In this document: positions 35,595 through 44,778 of the stretch, one piece after another
How positions within the stretch are numbered: position 1 is the first letter of the stretch
Layout of the letters: each line of letters opens with the position of its first letter
Source of the DNA: Blastopirellula sediminis
GTDB taxonomy: Bacteria; Planctomycetota; Planctomycetia; Pirellulales; Pirellulaceae
DNA: 64,000 nucleotides
Assembly: GCF_020966755.1 (NCBI RefSeq)
Contig: NZ_JAJKFT010000004.1
Location: forward strand, 1,302,001-1,366,000
Direction of reading: 5' to 3'
The notes under the pieces: generated by a model
The model's input: only the letters and a program-made list of their open reading frames with translations
Told to the model about the DNA's origin: nothing
Database searches by the model: none
Made by a program: the position numbers and the translations under genes

Positions 35595-36701
35595 ATGAAG
35601 ACGCAATTTCGTACTTTCGCCCGCGTTGGTATCGTCGCAACCTTGTTGATGACGCTGATCGCACAGCCGTTGTCGGCTTGCACTGGATTGCGATTGATCT
35701 CGGCCGATGGCGGCACGGTGATCGGACGAACGATGGAGTTCGGTTTTGATCTGCAGTCGAAGGCGCTGGTCGTGCCGGCCGGAGTTCGCCTCCGTAACAC
35801 GCTGACCGATCCGAGCCAGGGAATGAGCTACGACGCGAAGTACGGCTTCGTCGGGGCCAATGTGCTGGGGTTTGAGATGATCGTCGACGGCGTGAACGAT
35901 CAAGGATTGTACGTCGGCTCGTTTTACTTCCCCGGATACGCTGGCTACGCGACCCTTGGCCCGGACAACCAAGACCGGGCCCTGGCGCCGGAAGATTACG
36001 GCATGTGGCTGTTGGCCAACTGTGCGACGGTGGCGGAAGTCAAACAGCGCTACAACGAAGTGGTGCTGGTTGATCGCCCGATCGAACAGCTCGGCGGCAA
36101 GAACTTCGACGGGCACTTTGTGGTGCACGACCATACCGGCGCCAGCGTGGTGATCGAACCGATCGACGGCGGTCTGCGGATCTACGACAACCCGCTCGGC
36201 GTGATCACCAACTCGCCGACCTTCGATTGGCACATGACCAACCTGCGTAACTACATCAACCTGAGCGTCTCGAACGTCCCGGCGGTGAAGATGGAAGATA
36301 TCCAGCTGAGCGGCTTTGGTCAGGGGAGCGGCCTGCATGGTCTTCCCGGCGACTCGACCCCGCCGTCGCGATTCGTCCGCGCGGTCGCTTATTCGCAAGC
36401 GGCCAACCAACTGAAGACGACCGAAGAGACGGTCAACCAGGTCTTTCACCTGATGAATGCGTTCGACATCCCGGTCGGCTCGATCCGCGAGAAGGATGGA
36501 AGCACGGTGACCGAGGACTACACGTTGTGGACGACCGTTTCGGACCTGAAGAACGTCCGTTGGCTCTTCCGCACCTACGGCGACCAGACGATCCGCTGTA
36601 TCGACGTCCGTAAAGCGACGAAGGAGGCCGGCGACAAGATCCAGGTGATCGAGATGAAATCGACCCAGCCGATCGCCGACATCTCGACTGACTTCAGCTA
36701 A
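35595..36701 (+). CDS. Exported Ntn hydrolase, choloylglycine hydrolase/penicillin V acylase family
   Basis: A 368-residue protein with a signal peptide (residues 1-28, ending LSA) directly followed by Cys29 in CTGLRLISADGG; removal of the leader exposes this Cys as the N-terminal nucleophile, as in family C59. GRTMEFGFDL follows, and GVITNSPTFDWHMTNLRNY holds the conserved Asn. These enzymes cut amide bonds (bile salts, penicillin V, N-acyl homoserine lactones). In an aquatic bacterium a linear amide or acyl-homoserine lactone is more likely than bile salts, but this is inference. Single gene with its own terminator. Confidence 0.85.
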   Translation: MKTQFRTFARVGIVATLLMTLIAQPLSACTGLRLISADGGTVIGRTMEFGFDLQSKALVVPAGVRLRNTLTDPSQGMSYDAKYGFVGANVLGFEMIVDGVNDQGLYVGSFYFPGYAGYATLGPDNQDRALAPEDYGMWLLANCATVAEVKQRYNEVVLVDRPIEQLGGKNFDGHFVVHDHTGASVVIEPIDGGLRIYDNPLGVITNSPTFDWHMTNLRNYINLSVSNVPAVKMEDIQLSGFGQGSGLHGLPGDSTPPSRFVRAVAYSQAANQLKTTEETVNQVFHLMNAFDIPVGSIREKDGSTVTEDYTLWTTVSDLKNVRWLFRTYGDQTIRCIDVRKATKEAGDKIQVIEMKSTQPIADISTDFS

Positions 36702-36737
36702 CGCAGTTAAGAGCGGCAAAACCATCGAGAGTGAAGA

Positions 36738-36767
36738 GCGGCGACCGAATTGCGGTCGACCGCTTTT
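36738..36767 (+). terminator. Intrinsic terminator after the Ntn hydrolase gene
   Basis: GCGGCGACCG pairs with CGGTCGACCGC (bulge of one base) around AATTG, followed by TTTT. Confidence 0.7.
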
Positions 36768-37045
36768 CGCATGAAGGAGCCGTCGCGTTTTGAAGAATTG
36801 CTAGACTCGAATGGATCGCTACAGTTTACCGGCAGTGCAAAATAATTCTTATTTCGCGCAATGATCCGCACAGTTGGCGGAGCGACAGCATTGCCTTCGA
36901 AATGGAACCGAGGTTCTAACGGAATAGCGCCTCTGGAGAATTCCATTCACCCAAAGGTGTGGATCGCAATGCTGAATTGCGCATCACTTGCTTCCAATTA
37001 GGAGGCAGTTTCTCGGTCGTCCGCAAAATCGAGTGATTACGGGTA

Positions 37046-37061
37046 GATATCTCGTAACATC
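37046..37061. promoter_or_regulatory. Operator-like site ahead of a DUF1559 operon
   Basis: GATATC-TCGT-AACATC, the second of two sites with the TCGT centre. The match to the site at 16802 extends beyond the core: upstream ATTACG against TTTACG, and downstream GTAAATCC against TTAAATGC. It lies about 182 bases upstream of the gene start. Confidence 0.55.
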
Positions 37062-37243
37062 GTAAATCCAAGAGTGGAGAGGGGATTTCGAATGTTTCCC
37101 CATTTTTAGCTGGCAGCCTTGGCACGGAAAGTGCTAATCGCAATAGCGACACTTCTCAATAGATGCGCCCATTTTTCGGCTGATCAGCAGGACATAAATC
37201 TGGTCAGCGATTTATTGATATTCATTCAGGGCTGGGTCGAATC

Positions 37244-38269
37244 ATGTCGCAAATTTCTCCCGATCGGCGTGGCTTCACGCTGGTGGAATTGTTGGTGGTG
37301 ATCGCCATTATCGGCGTACTCATCGCACTCTTATTGCCGGCGGTACAACAGGCGCGCGAAGCGGCGCGGCGGATGCACTGCAGCAACAACATGAAACAGC
37401 TGGGGCTCGCCCTGCATAACTACGTCGACACGCATGGCAAGCTGCCGGCGTCGAGCCGCGGTTACGGCGGCTGCCTGGGCACGCCGGTAAACAGCGAAAT
37501 CAAAAATGCCCATGGCTTGGTGTCGCTGCTTCCGTTCATGGAACAGAGCAATCTCTACGATCAGTTCAATCACAAAGAAGCCTATTCGGTCAGCACTAGC
37601 ACCAGTTATCAGCGAGCGACTGGAACGATCATCGGCGATCCGGTGACCAATGGAAACGCAGCTCTGGCCGGCACGGTGGTCGAAGCGTTTATTTGCCCGT
37701 CGGACAACAACGACGCCACGGGACGTCTCGCCGGCGCGGCGTATGGCCCTGGGGGTTCGTACCAGGGCGCTGCGACCAACTACGACTTCATCGTCAATTG
37801 CAGCCTGGAGTTTGGAACGTGCAATGGGTACGCCACGACCTCCAGCGCCACCAAGCGGATGTTCGGCGCTGATGTAAACACCAGTTTCGCCGACGTCGTC
37901 GACGGTCTCTCGAACACGTTCATGATGGGGGAAACGACCAAGAACCACGTCAATGGAGCCGCGTTCGCCTGGTCGTATCGCGCCTGGGTGATGACCGGGA
38001 TCGACACCTATTACAACAACGGGATTTACGGCGGCATCAACATCTGGCATCAGCCGGCCGTTCACCCGACCTGGCAAAGTCCTCCGTTCGTTCCCATTCG
38101 CGGTCGAGCCCGTAGCTGGTGGGTGCCGGCCGCTAGTTTGCATCCCGGCGGAACGCACTTTTTGATGGGAGATGGCTCGGTTCAATTCATTCAAGAGACG
38201 ATCGACAAGACGAGCCTCTATCGGTTGACCTTCATGGCTGACGGCGAAGTCGTCTCGCTCCCGAACTAA
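37244..38269 (+). CDS. DUF1559 prepilin-like protein
   Basis: A 341-residue protein with a prepilin leader (SPDRRG before [14 protein letters not shown]), the [18 protein letters not shown] segment and a C-terminal LHPGGTHFLMGDGSV block (H-X9-DG type signature). The middle is longer than in the other two DUF1559 proteins and is Tyr/Trp/Gly-rich. A carboxypeptidase-like small lipoprotein gene follows, the same pairing as at 23306-24736. Confidence 0.9.
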   Translation: MSQISPDRRGFTLVELLVVIAIIGVLIALLLPAVQQAREAARRMHCSNNMKQLGLALHNYVDTHGKLPASSRGYGGCLGTPVNSEIKNAHGLVSLLPFMEQSNLYDQFNHKEAYSVSTSTSYQRATGTIIGDPVTNGNAALAGTVVEAFICPSDNNDATGRLAGAAYGPGGSYQGAATNYDFIVNCSLEFGTCNGYATTSSATKRMFGADVNTSFADVVDGLSNTFMMGETTKNHVNGAAFAWSYRAWVMTGIDTYYNNGIYGGINIWHQPAVHPTWQSPPFVPIRGRARSWWVPAASLHPGGTHFLMGDGSVQFIQETIDKTSLYRLTFMADGEVVSLPN

Positions 38270-38333
38270 ATCTAAGAATCCATTTTCACGTCAGATCCTG
38301 ACCATCGTTATCCTTTATCCTGGTAGGTGGGAG

Positions 38334-38870
38334 ATGTATCAACTTTGGAAATTCGGGCTGCCGCTGCTGGTGGTCGCCCTTGTCGGCTGTAGTGATCCTG
38401 GGCCGCATCGTTTTGCCGTCGAAGGCACGCTGCTGCTGGATGGTAAGCCGCTTCCTTACAAGAGCCTGGCCCTGTTGCCGGTCGAAGGGACCACCGGACA
38501 AGGCGCCGCTGGGTTTAGCAAAGGGGACGGAACGTTCAACCTGCAAGCGATCGTGCCGGGTGCGGTCCGCGACTATCGGGGCTGTCCGCCTGGTCGATAT
38601 CGCGTCGTCATCGGCGAACCGCTGATTCCGATTACCGATGACTTGGCGGTCGAAGAGCCAGTTAGCGAAGACGAAGGGCCGGCGCCTGCCATCGCTTTGG
38701 ATATTACGCCGCGTCGTCGTCCGGCCAAGGGAGGCATCCCGGCGATCTACCGCACCGAAACGACGACTCCCTTGATCGTGGAAGTGAGCGAAGGGGTTGA
38801 AGCGTACGAATTCACGCTCGAATCGAAGCCGAAACCGGGCGCCGTCGCCTCGGTTCAATACAAACGCTGA
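38334..38870 (+). CDS. Lipoprotein paired with a DUF1559 protein
   Basis: A 178-residue protein with lipobox ALVGC (Cys near 19). The mature part opens with FAVEGTLLLDGKPLPYKSLA, the same beta-sandwich type as the lipoprotein at 24335 (there GTVTYKGKPLGTGTIT). It is inferred to work with the upstream DUF1559 protein at the cell surface. Ends at a strong terminator. Confidence 0.72.
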   Translation: MYQLWKFGLPLLVVALVGCSDPGPHRFAVEGTLLLDGKPLPYKSLALLPVEGTTGQGAAGFSKGDGTFNLQAIVPGAVRDYRGCPPGRYRVVIGEPLIPITDDLAVEEPVSEDEGPAPAIALDITPRRRPAKGGIPAIYRTETTTPLIVEVSEGVEAYEFTLESKPKPGAVASVQYKR

Positions 38871-38910
38871 GGAAACTCGGTCTAAAAACGAGAATTTCGC
38901 GAACGCCTCC

Positions 38911-38943
38911 GGGGCGGCTGCAACATTGCGGCCGCCCCTTTTT
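38911..38943 (+). terminator. Intrinsic terminator
   Basis: GGGGCGGCTGC pairs with GCGGCCGCCCC around AACATT, followed by five Ts. Confidence 0.82.
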
Positions 38944-39084
38944 CGTGGGAAGGCCCGTTGGTTAGCGTCCGATTTTCGGCTATGAATGTGTACAAAATGC
39001 TGATGCGGCTTGCGCGGTTGGAACCGCGGCAGCCAGGCGGAAATAGGGCGTCAGCTTCGGCTACACTTTCTGGGAAATCTTGGG

Positions 39085-40380
39085 ATGCGCCATCAACCGA
39101 TCGATTCGAGTCTGTTTGTCGAAAATCGTGCCCGTCTGAAGCGACTTTTACCTCCCAATTCGCTGGTAATCGTCCATGCCAATGACGTGCTGCCGACGAA
39201 CGCGGACGGCTCGTTCAAGAATTTTCCCAGTACCGACCTTTTCTACCTGACGGGGGTGGAGCAGGAAGAGTCGATTCTCCTTCTCTTTCCTGATTCGCCG
39301 GAACCGACGCAGCGCGAGATCCTGTTCGTACGTGAGCCGATCGAGATTCTCGAGATCTGGGAAGGTCACAAGCTGACGAAAGCGGAAGCGACCGAAGCTT
39401 CCGGCGTCACCACCATCAAATGGATCGGCGATTTTCCGAACATCCTGCGTAACTGCATGTTGACCGCCGAGCAGATCTTCCTGAATCAAAACGAACATCG
39501 CCGCGCCGCCGCAGTCGTGCAAACCCGCGACGATCGCTTTGTGGCGGAGTGTCAGAAACAATTCCCACTTCATACGTATCGCCGCTTGGCGCCGCTGTTG
39601 CATCAATTGCGAGCGGTGAAGTCAGATGCCGAGGTTGAACTGATTCGTCGCGCCTGTGGGATTACCAAGGGGGGCTTCGAGCGTCTGTTGGGCTTCGTCA
39701 AACCGGGCGTCTACGAACACGAAGTTGAAGCGGAATTGTCGCACGAATTCATCCGCAATCGCGGGGCGTTCGCTTACACGCCGATTATCGCATCGGGCAA
39801 GAATGCCTGCGGATTGCACTACGTTCAGAACGATCAGATCTGTAACGATGGCGATCTGCTGCTGTTGGACGTTGCGTCGAACTACGCCAACTACAACTCG
39901 GACCTGACCCGTACCATCCCGGTCAACGGTCGTTTTACGCCGCGGCAGCGCGACGTTTATGATGCGGTGTTGCGGGTGATGCGGGCCTCGATCGCGGGCG
40001 CGGTGGTTGGCAAGATGCATCGCGATTGGCATCACGAATCGCAGTTGATGATGAACGAAGAGCTCCTGAAGCTCGGCCTGCTGACCAAAGAGGACGTCGC
40101 CAAGCATACGCGGGAAGAACCGGCCTGCAAGAAGTACTTCATGCATGGGCTGGGACATTCGATCGGCCTCGACGTGCATGACGTCGCGCCGGGCAACGTT
40201 CCGTTCGCCGCCGGTTGGGTGATGACGGTCGAGCCGGGGATTTATCTGCCGGACGAAGGTTTCGCTGTTCGCCTGGAAAACGACATCCTGATCACCGAGG
40301 ATGGTTCGGTCGACCTGATGGCCGACATCCCCGTAGAAGCGGACGAAATTGAAGCGATGATGGCCGCCTCGCGAAAATAG
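39085..40380 (+). CDS. M24B metallopeptidase, Xaa-Pro aminopeptidase-like
   Basis: A 431-residue protein with an N-terminal aminopeptidase-P domain and a C-terminal pita-bread fold. All five metal ligands are visible: Asp262 (LLDVAS), Asp273 (NSDLTRT), His358 (HGLGHSIGLD), Glu383 (VEPGIYL) and Glu398 (RLENDIL). It should remove N-terminal residues preceding proline. The ATG at 39085 fits the family N-terminus (HQPIDSSLFVENRARL). Cytoplasmic, single gene. Confidence 0.9.
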   Translation: MRHQPIDSSLFVENRARLKRLLPPNSLVIVHANDVLPTNADGSFKNFPSTDLFYLTGVEQEESILLLFPDSPEPTQREILFVREPIEILEIWEGHKLTKAEATEASGVTTIKWIGDFPNILRNCMLTAEQIFLNQNEHRRAAAVVQTRDDRFVAECQKQFPLHTYRRLAPLLHQLRAVKSDAEVELIRRACGITKGGFERLLGFVKPGVYEHEVEAELSHEFIRNRGAFAYTPIIASGKNACGLHYVQNDQICNDGDLLLLDVASNYANYNSDLTRTIPVNGRFTPRQRDVYDAVLRVMRASIAGAVVGKMHRDWHHESQLMMNEELLKLGLLTKEDVAKHTREEPACKKYFMHGLGHSIGLDVHDVAPGNVPFAAGWVMTVEPGIYLPDEGFAVRLENDILITEDGSVDLMADIPVEADEIEAMMAASRK

Positions 40381-40426
40381 GAAGGCTAGACGAAAGAGCG
40401 ACTTCGCTTCTGATTGCACGAACCGA

Positions 40427-40465
40427 AGCCTGGAATGCCGATCGCATTCCAGGCTTTGTGCTTTT
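40427..40465 (+). terminator. Intrinsic terminator after the peptidase gene
   Basis: AGCCTGGAATGC pairs perfectly with GCATTCCAGGCT around CGATC, followed by TTGTGCTTTT. Confidence 0.75.
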
Positions 40466-40622
40466 GGGGGGAGGGGGGATGGTCCATTGCTGAGCGTGCG
40501 AGATTTTTTTGGGGTGACTCTTTCAGCCCGCACCACTATACTAAGGGTCACTCCAAACTCCCGCCTGCGTTACTCTCGCATTTTCCTCCACCCGCTTCCC
40601 GCCCAGGCAATCTCAGGTGAAC

Positions 40623-43238
40623 ATGATGTCTCGTGGAATCGCCGCTGCATTATTGATTGCGTTCGTCGGAAACTGCTACGCCCAGGACGAGTTTCATTTT
40701 GAAACGGACGTTCGCGGCATCTTCAAGAAGCATTGTTTCCATTGCCATGGTGAAGAAGAAACGGTCGAAGGAGGACTCGACCTGCGGCTGGTGCGGCGGA
40801 TGGTCGAAGGGGGCGACTCCGGTTCGGCGATTATCGCCGGGAAGCCGGACGAAAGTTTGATCGTTGAACGCCTCGAATCGCGCGAGATGCCGCCGGACGA
40901 AAGCAAGCAACTATCGCCCGACGAGCTCGCCAAGGTAAAACGCTGGATCGCCGGCGGGGCAACGACCGCTCGGCCTGAGCCGGAGACGATCGGCAGCGAG
41001 TATCTGATCACCGATGAAGAGCGGTCGCACTGGGCGTATCAGCCGATCAAGCGGCCAGAAGTCCCTGCCGTTCAGCATGCCGAGAGCGTCGCGAATCCGA
41101 TCGACGCGTTTCTGTTGGCCAAGCTGGAAAAACATGGGCATCAATTCAGTCCAAAGGGGACGCCGGATCGTTTGACGCGACGGCTTTCGCTCGATTTACT
41201 GGGGCTTCCTCCAGAAGAGGAATGGACGGCTGAATTGCAAACGAGCGAAGATCCGGCCCAGTGGAGCAAGTTGGTCGACCAATTGCTCGCGTCGCCCCAT
41301 TATGGAGAACGTTGGGGACGGCATTGGTTGGACGTCGCCGGCTATGCGGACAGCGAAGGGTATAGCGACGTCGACGCCGACCGCCCCTACGCGTGGCGCT
41401 ATCGCGACTATGTGATTCGAGCGTTCAATGAAGGGATGCCGTTCAATCAGTTCATTCGCGAACAACTAGCGGGAGACGAGTTGATCTCAAGTCCGCTGAA
41501 CGATCTGTCGCTGCAAGATGTCGAACTGCTGGCCGCGACCGGCTTCTTGCGGATGGCGCCCGATGGAACCGGGGGCGCCGTCGATGACGCGCAGCAAGCG
41601 CGAAACGATACGATCGCCGATACGATTCACATCGTCTCTTCTTCGCTCATGTCAATTACGTTGTCGTGCGCCCAATGTCACGATCATCGCTACGATCCAA
41701 TTTCGCAGGCCGACTATTTCCGCTTTCGCGCGATCTTTGACCCGGCATTCGATTGGCAAAAGTGGAAGAACCCGAAACAGCGTCTGATTTCGCTCTACAC
41801 CGATGACGATCGGAAAGCGGCTGCGGAGATCGAAGAAAAGGCGAAAGTGCTCGACGCCGCCGTCGCGGAAAAGCGAAAGGAATTCATTCAGAAGACTTTT
41901 GACGAGCAGCTTGCCAAAATTCCTGCGGAAATGCATGAACTGGCGCGAGCCGCCTTCGCCGCTGACGCAAAAACGCGAACGCCGGAACAGAAGGATATCT
42001 TCAAGAAGCACCCCAATCTCAACGTTTCGGCCGGGTCGCTTTACCTTTACAACCAAAAGGCGGCGGACGAACTGAAGAAGATGCAGCAGGAAGCGACCGA
42101 CGTTCGCAACACCAAGCCGAAGCAAGAGTACGTGCGAGCGCTGACCGAAACGCCGGGGCAGATTCCGACGACGCGACTGTTCTATCGCGGCGACTACGCC
42201 CAACCGAAGCAAGAGCTGACCCCGGCCGGATTGTCGATCGTCCGTCAAGCGTCTGGGCTGCCGGAGATACCGGTTCGCTCTTCCAATTTGCCCACCTCCG
42301 GCAGACGTCTGGCGCTGGCCGACTATCTGACCGATCCCAAACATCCGCTGACGGCCCGAGCGATCATGAATCGGGTTTGGATGCATCATTTCGGGGCTGG
42401 TCTGGTGACGACGCCGACCGACTTCGGCGTGCTCGGCGATGCGCCGACCCATCCGGAACTGCTCGATTGGTTGGCGGCCGAGTTCATCGAGAGCGGCTGG
42501 GATATGAAACACATGCACCGGTTGATCTTGAACTCCAACGCCTGGCGGCAAGAGGTTCGCAACAACACGGCGCTGCAAGAGCAGGATCCGGACAATCATT
42601 GGTACGGCGGCGCCCGACTGCGAAGGCTCGACGCCGAGGCGATTCGCGACAGCTTGCTGACGATTTCGGGCGAACTCAATCCGAAGCAGTTTGGCCCGGC
42701 GGTTCCGGTGATGCCGGATGTTGTCGGCCGCATTGTCGTTGGTCAGGAGAATACCGACGCGGGGCGACCAGGCCAGGTGATTGATATGAAGGGAGAGGAT
42801 CTACGCCGGAGCGTTTACATTCAGGTCCGTCGGAGCCAGCCCTTGAGCATGATGGAGACGTTCGACCAGCCGGCGATGAGTCCGAACTGCGATCAGCGTC
42901 GCCCGTCGACCAACGCGACGCAATCGCTGATGATGCTGAACAGCGTGGAGCTGATCGATCGTTCGCGGAAGGCGGCGGCCAAGCTAATCAAGGAATTCCC
43001 TGAGGACTCGAAACGACGGATCGAGTCGGCCTGGCGACAAGTTTATGGTCGCGCGATCGAAGAGGAGGAGGTCGCCGGCGCGCAAGCGTTCGTGCAACAG
43101 GTTACGGAAAACCTCAAGACCCAAGCGGACTATCAGGCGAAAGGCGATAAGCCGCCGGCCCGGTCGCCGGATGAGGAATCGCTCGCCGTGTTGTGTCAGG
43201 TGCTCCTCAGCTCCAACGAGTTTTTGTACGTCCAGTAG
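40623..43238 (+). CDS. Planctomycete cytochrome c / DUF1549 / DUF1553 protein
   Basis: An 871-residue exported protein: signal peptide (to about residue 20), a PSCyt1-type heme-binding motif CFHCH (Cys38, Cys41, His42), then DUF1549 (RLSLDLLGLPP; HWLDVAGYADSEG) and DUF1553 (NRVWMHHFGAGLV; WRQEVR; QPLSMMETFDQP). The family is a planctomycete hallmark of unknown function. AGGTGA lies just ahead of the two ATGs at 40623 and 40626. It is always found next to a DUF1501 partner, present 14 bases downstream. Confidence 0.9.
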   Translation: MMSRGIAAALLIAFVGNCYAQDEFHFETDVRGIFKKHCFHCHGEEETVEGGLDLRLVRRMVEGGDSGSAIIAGKPDESLIVERLESREMPPDESKQLSPDELAKVKRWIAGGATTARPEPETIGSEYLITDEERSHWAYQPIKRPEVPAVQHAESVANPIDAFLLAKLEKHGHQFSPKGTPDRLTRRLSLDLLGLPPEEEWTAELQTSEDPAQWSKLVDQLLASPHYGERWGRHWLDVAGYADSEGYSDVDADRPYAWRYRDYVIRAFNEGMPFNQFIREQLAGDELISSPLNDLSLQDVELLAATGFLRMAPDGTGGAVDDAQQARNDTIADTIHIVSSSLMSITLSCAQCHDHRYDPISQADYFRFRAIFDPAFDWQKWKNPKQRLISLYTDDDRKAAAEIEEKAKVLDAAVAEKRKEFIQKTFDEQLAKIPAEMHELARAAFAADAKTRTPEQKDIFKKHPNLNVSAGSLYLYNQKAADELKKMQQEATDVRNTKPKQEYVRALTETPGQIPTTRLFYRGDYAQPKQELTPAGLSIVRQASGLPEIPVRSSNLPTSGRRLALADYLTDPKHPLTARAIMNRVWMHHFGAGLVTTPTDFGVLGDAPTHPELLDWLAAEFIESGWDMKHMHRLILNSNAWRQEVRNNTALQEQDPDNHWYGGARLRRLDAEAIRDSLLTISGELNPKQFGPAVPVMPDVVGRIVVGQENTDAGRPGQVIDMKGEDLRRSVYIQVRRSQPLSMMETFDQPAMSPNCDQRRPSTNATQSLMMLNSVELIDRSRKAAAKLIKEFPEDSKRRIESAWRQVYGRAIEEEEVAGAQAFVQQVTENLKTQADYQAKGDKPPARSPDEESLAVLCQVLLSSNEFLYVQ

Positions 43239-43252
43239 CAGGAAAGAAGAGC

Positions 43253-44710
43253 ATGACTTCACCCCACGATCTTGCTGTCGGAAGTCGCCGTCACTTTATG
43301 GCGACCAGCGCGATGAGTCTTGGCTCGTTGGCTTTCTCCTGGATGCAGCAGCAGGAAGCCTGGGCCGCTGAACAAATCAAACCGCCGATCGGGCCGCAGG
43401 TCTTCGACACGACGCCGAAGATTCCGACGGCGCCGCCGCGCGCGAAAGCGATGATCTCGCTTTGGATGCAAGGTGGTCCCAGCCATCACGACTTGTTCGA
43501 TCCGAAGCCGGAGATGAAGAAGTACGACGGCAAGGTCTTTCCGGGCGAACTGAAGCAAGACAACGCCGCCCAGGCGAGCTCCAAGGTGTTCGCGTCGCCG
43601 TGGAAGTTTTCTCCCAGCGGTCAGTGCGGCATGGAGCTTTCGGAACTGCTGCCCCACCTGCAGTCGGTGGCGGACGACATCTGTTTGATTCGCTCGATGA
43701 AAACCGGCGTCAACAATCATGGGCAATCGATCCGGGCGCTGCAGGGAGGTCGCATCACCGGCGGTCGACCGACGCTGGGAAGTTGGATGACCTACGGATT
43801 GGGCTCGGAGGCGGACAATCTGCCGGCGTTCGTGGCGCTGATCGATCCGGGCCAACTGCCGGTGCTGGGAGTCGAGAATTGGTCGAATGGTTGGTTGCCG
43901 TCGATCTACCAGGGAACCGTGATCCGACCGACGGAGCCGCGGATTCTCGATCTTACGCCGCCAGCCCATCTAAAGGGCTTGGCCCAGACGAAGTCGCTGG
44001 AATACTTGGAGCAGTTGAACTCGCGCCATGTCGGGCAGTTTTCGGACGTTTCCGATCTGCAGGCCCGGATGGCGAGCTATGAGCTGGCCGCCAAGATGCA
44101 GATGGCGGCGACTGATGCGCTCGACTTGTCGCAGGAAACCGAAGCGACCAAGAAAATGTACGGCATCGATCAGAAAGAGACGACCGACTACGGCAGTCGC
44201 TGTTTGATCGCGCGGCGCTTGATCGAGCGCGGAGTACGGTTCGTCCAGGTCTATACGGCGAATCAGTTGTGGGACAGCCACGGCCGGATCACGACGCTGC
44301 TTCCCAATGCGTGTAAGAAAGTCGATCAACCTTCCGCCGCTCTGGTGGCTGACCTGAAGCAACGCGGCCTGTTGGACGAGACGGTCGTTCACTGGGGGGG
44401 CGAAATGGGACGCTTGCCGGTCGTTCAGAACGACGCCGGTCCCGATAAGATTGGCCGCGATCACAACACGTACGGCTTCAGCATGTGGGTCGCCGGGGGC
44501 GGTTTCCGCGAAGGATACGTTCACGGCAAGACCGACGAGTGGGGGCATCACGCGATCGAAGGGGTGGTCAATCATTTCGACTACCACGCGACGCTGCTCC
44601 ATTTGTTCGGCCTGGAGCATGACAAACTCACCTTCCGCCGCAGCGATCGCGATCAGACCCTGACCGACGGGCAGCCGGCGCAGATCGTCCGCGAACTGCT
44701 CAAGGCGTAG
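43253..44710 (+). CDS. DUF1501 protein, Tat-exported
   Basis: A 485-residue protein with a Tat leader (GSRRHFMATSAMSLGSLAFSW-like, RR at about residues 11-12). The alkaline-phosphatase-like fold shows LWMQGGPSHHDLFDPKPEM, ARRLIERGVRFVQV, WGGEMGRLP and WGHHAIEGVVNH, motifs of DUF1501. It is the standard partner of the DUF1553 cytochrome. The metal-type residues suggest a hydrolase, but no activity is established. Ends at a terminator. Confidence 0.9.
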   Translation: MTSPHDLAVGSRRHFMATSAMSLGSLAFSWMQQQEAWAAEQIKPPIGPQVFDTTPKIPTAPPRAKAMISLWMQGGPSHHDLFDPKPEMKKYDGKVFPGELKQDNAAQASSKVFASPWKFSPSGQCGMELSELLPHLQSVADDICLIRSMKTGVNNHGQSIRALQGGRITGGRPTLGSWMTYGLGSEADNLPAFVALIDPGQLPVLGVENWSNGWLPSIYQGTVIRPTEPRILDLTPPAHLKGLAQTKSLEYLEQLNSRHVGQFSDVSDLQARMASYELAAKMQMAATDALDLSQETEATKKMYGIDQKETTDYGSRCLIARRLIERGVRFVQVYTANQLWDSHGRITTLLPNACKKVDQPSAALVADLKQRGLLDETVVHWGGEMGRLPVVQNDAGPDKIGRDHNTYGFSMWVAGGGFREGYVHGKTDEWGHHAIEGVVNHFDYHATLLHLFGLEHDKLTFRRSDRDQTLTDGQPAQIVRELLKA

Positions 44711-44715
44711 TCAAC

Positions 44716-44750
44716 AAAAAAGGCCGCGGAGATGATCCGCGGCCTCTTGC
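44716..44750. terminator. Bidirectional terminator between DUF1501 and yebC
   Basis: GGCCGCGGA pairs with TCCGCGGCC around GATGA. A six-A run on the left serves the leftward yebC gene and TCTTGCTTT on the right the rightward gene; the two genes converge here. Confidence 0.75.
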
Positions 44751-44778
44751 TTTGAATGGATCGCAAGCTCGGCGGCCG

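Larger units (their letters stand above)
36702..37243. other. 542-base gap ahead of a DUF1559 operon
   Basis: It holds a terminator (36738-36767) and an operator-like site (37046-37061). I see no gene or RNA structure in the rest. Confidence 0.6.
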
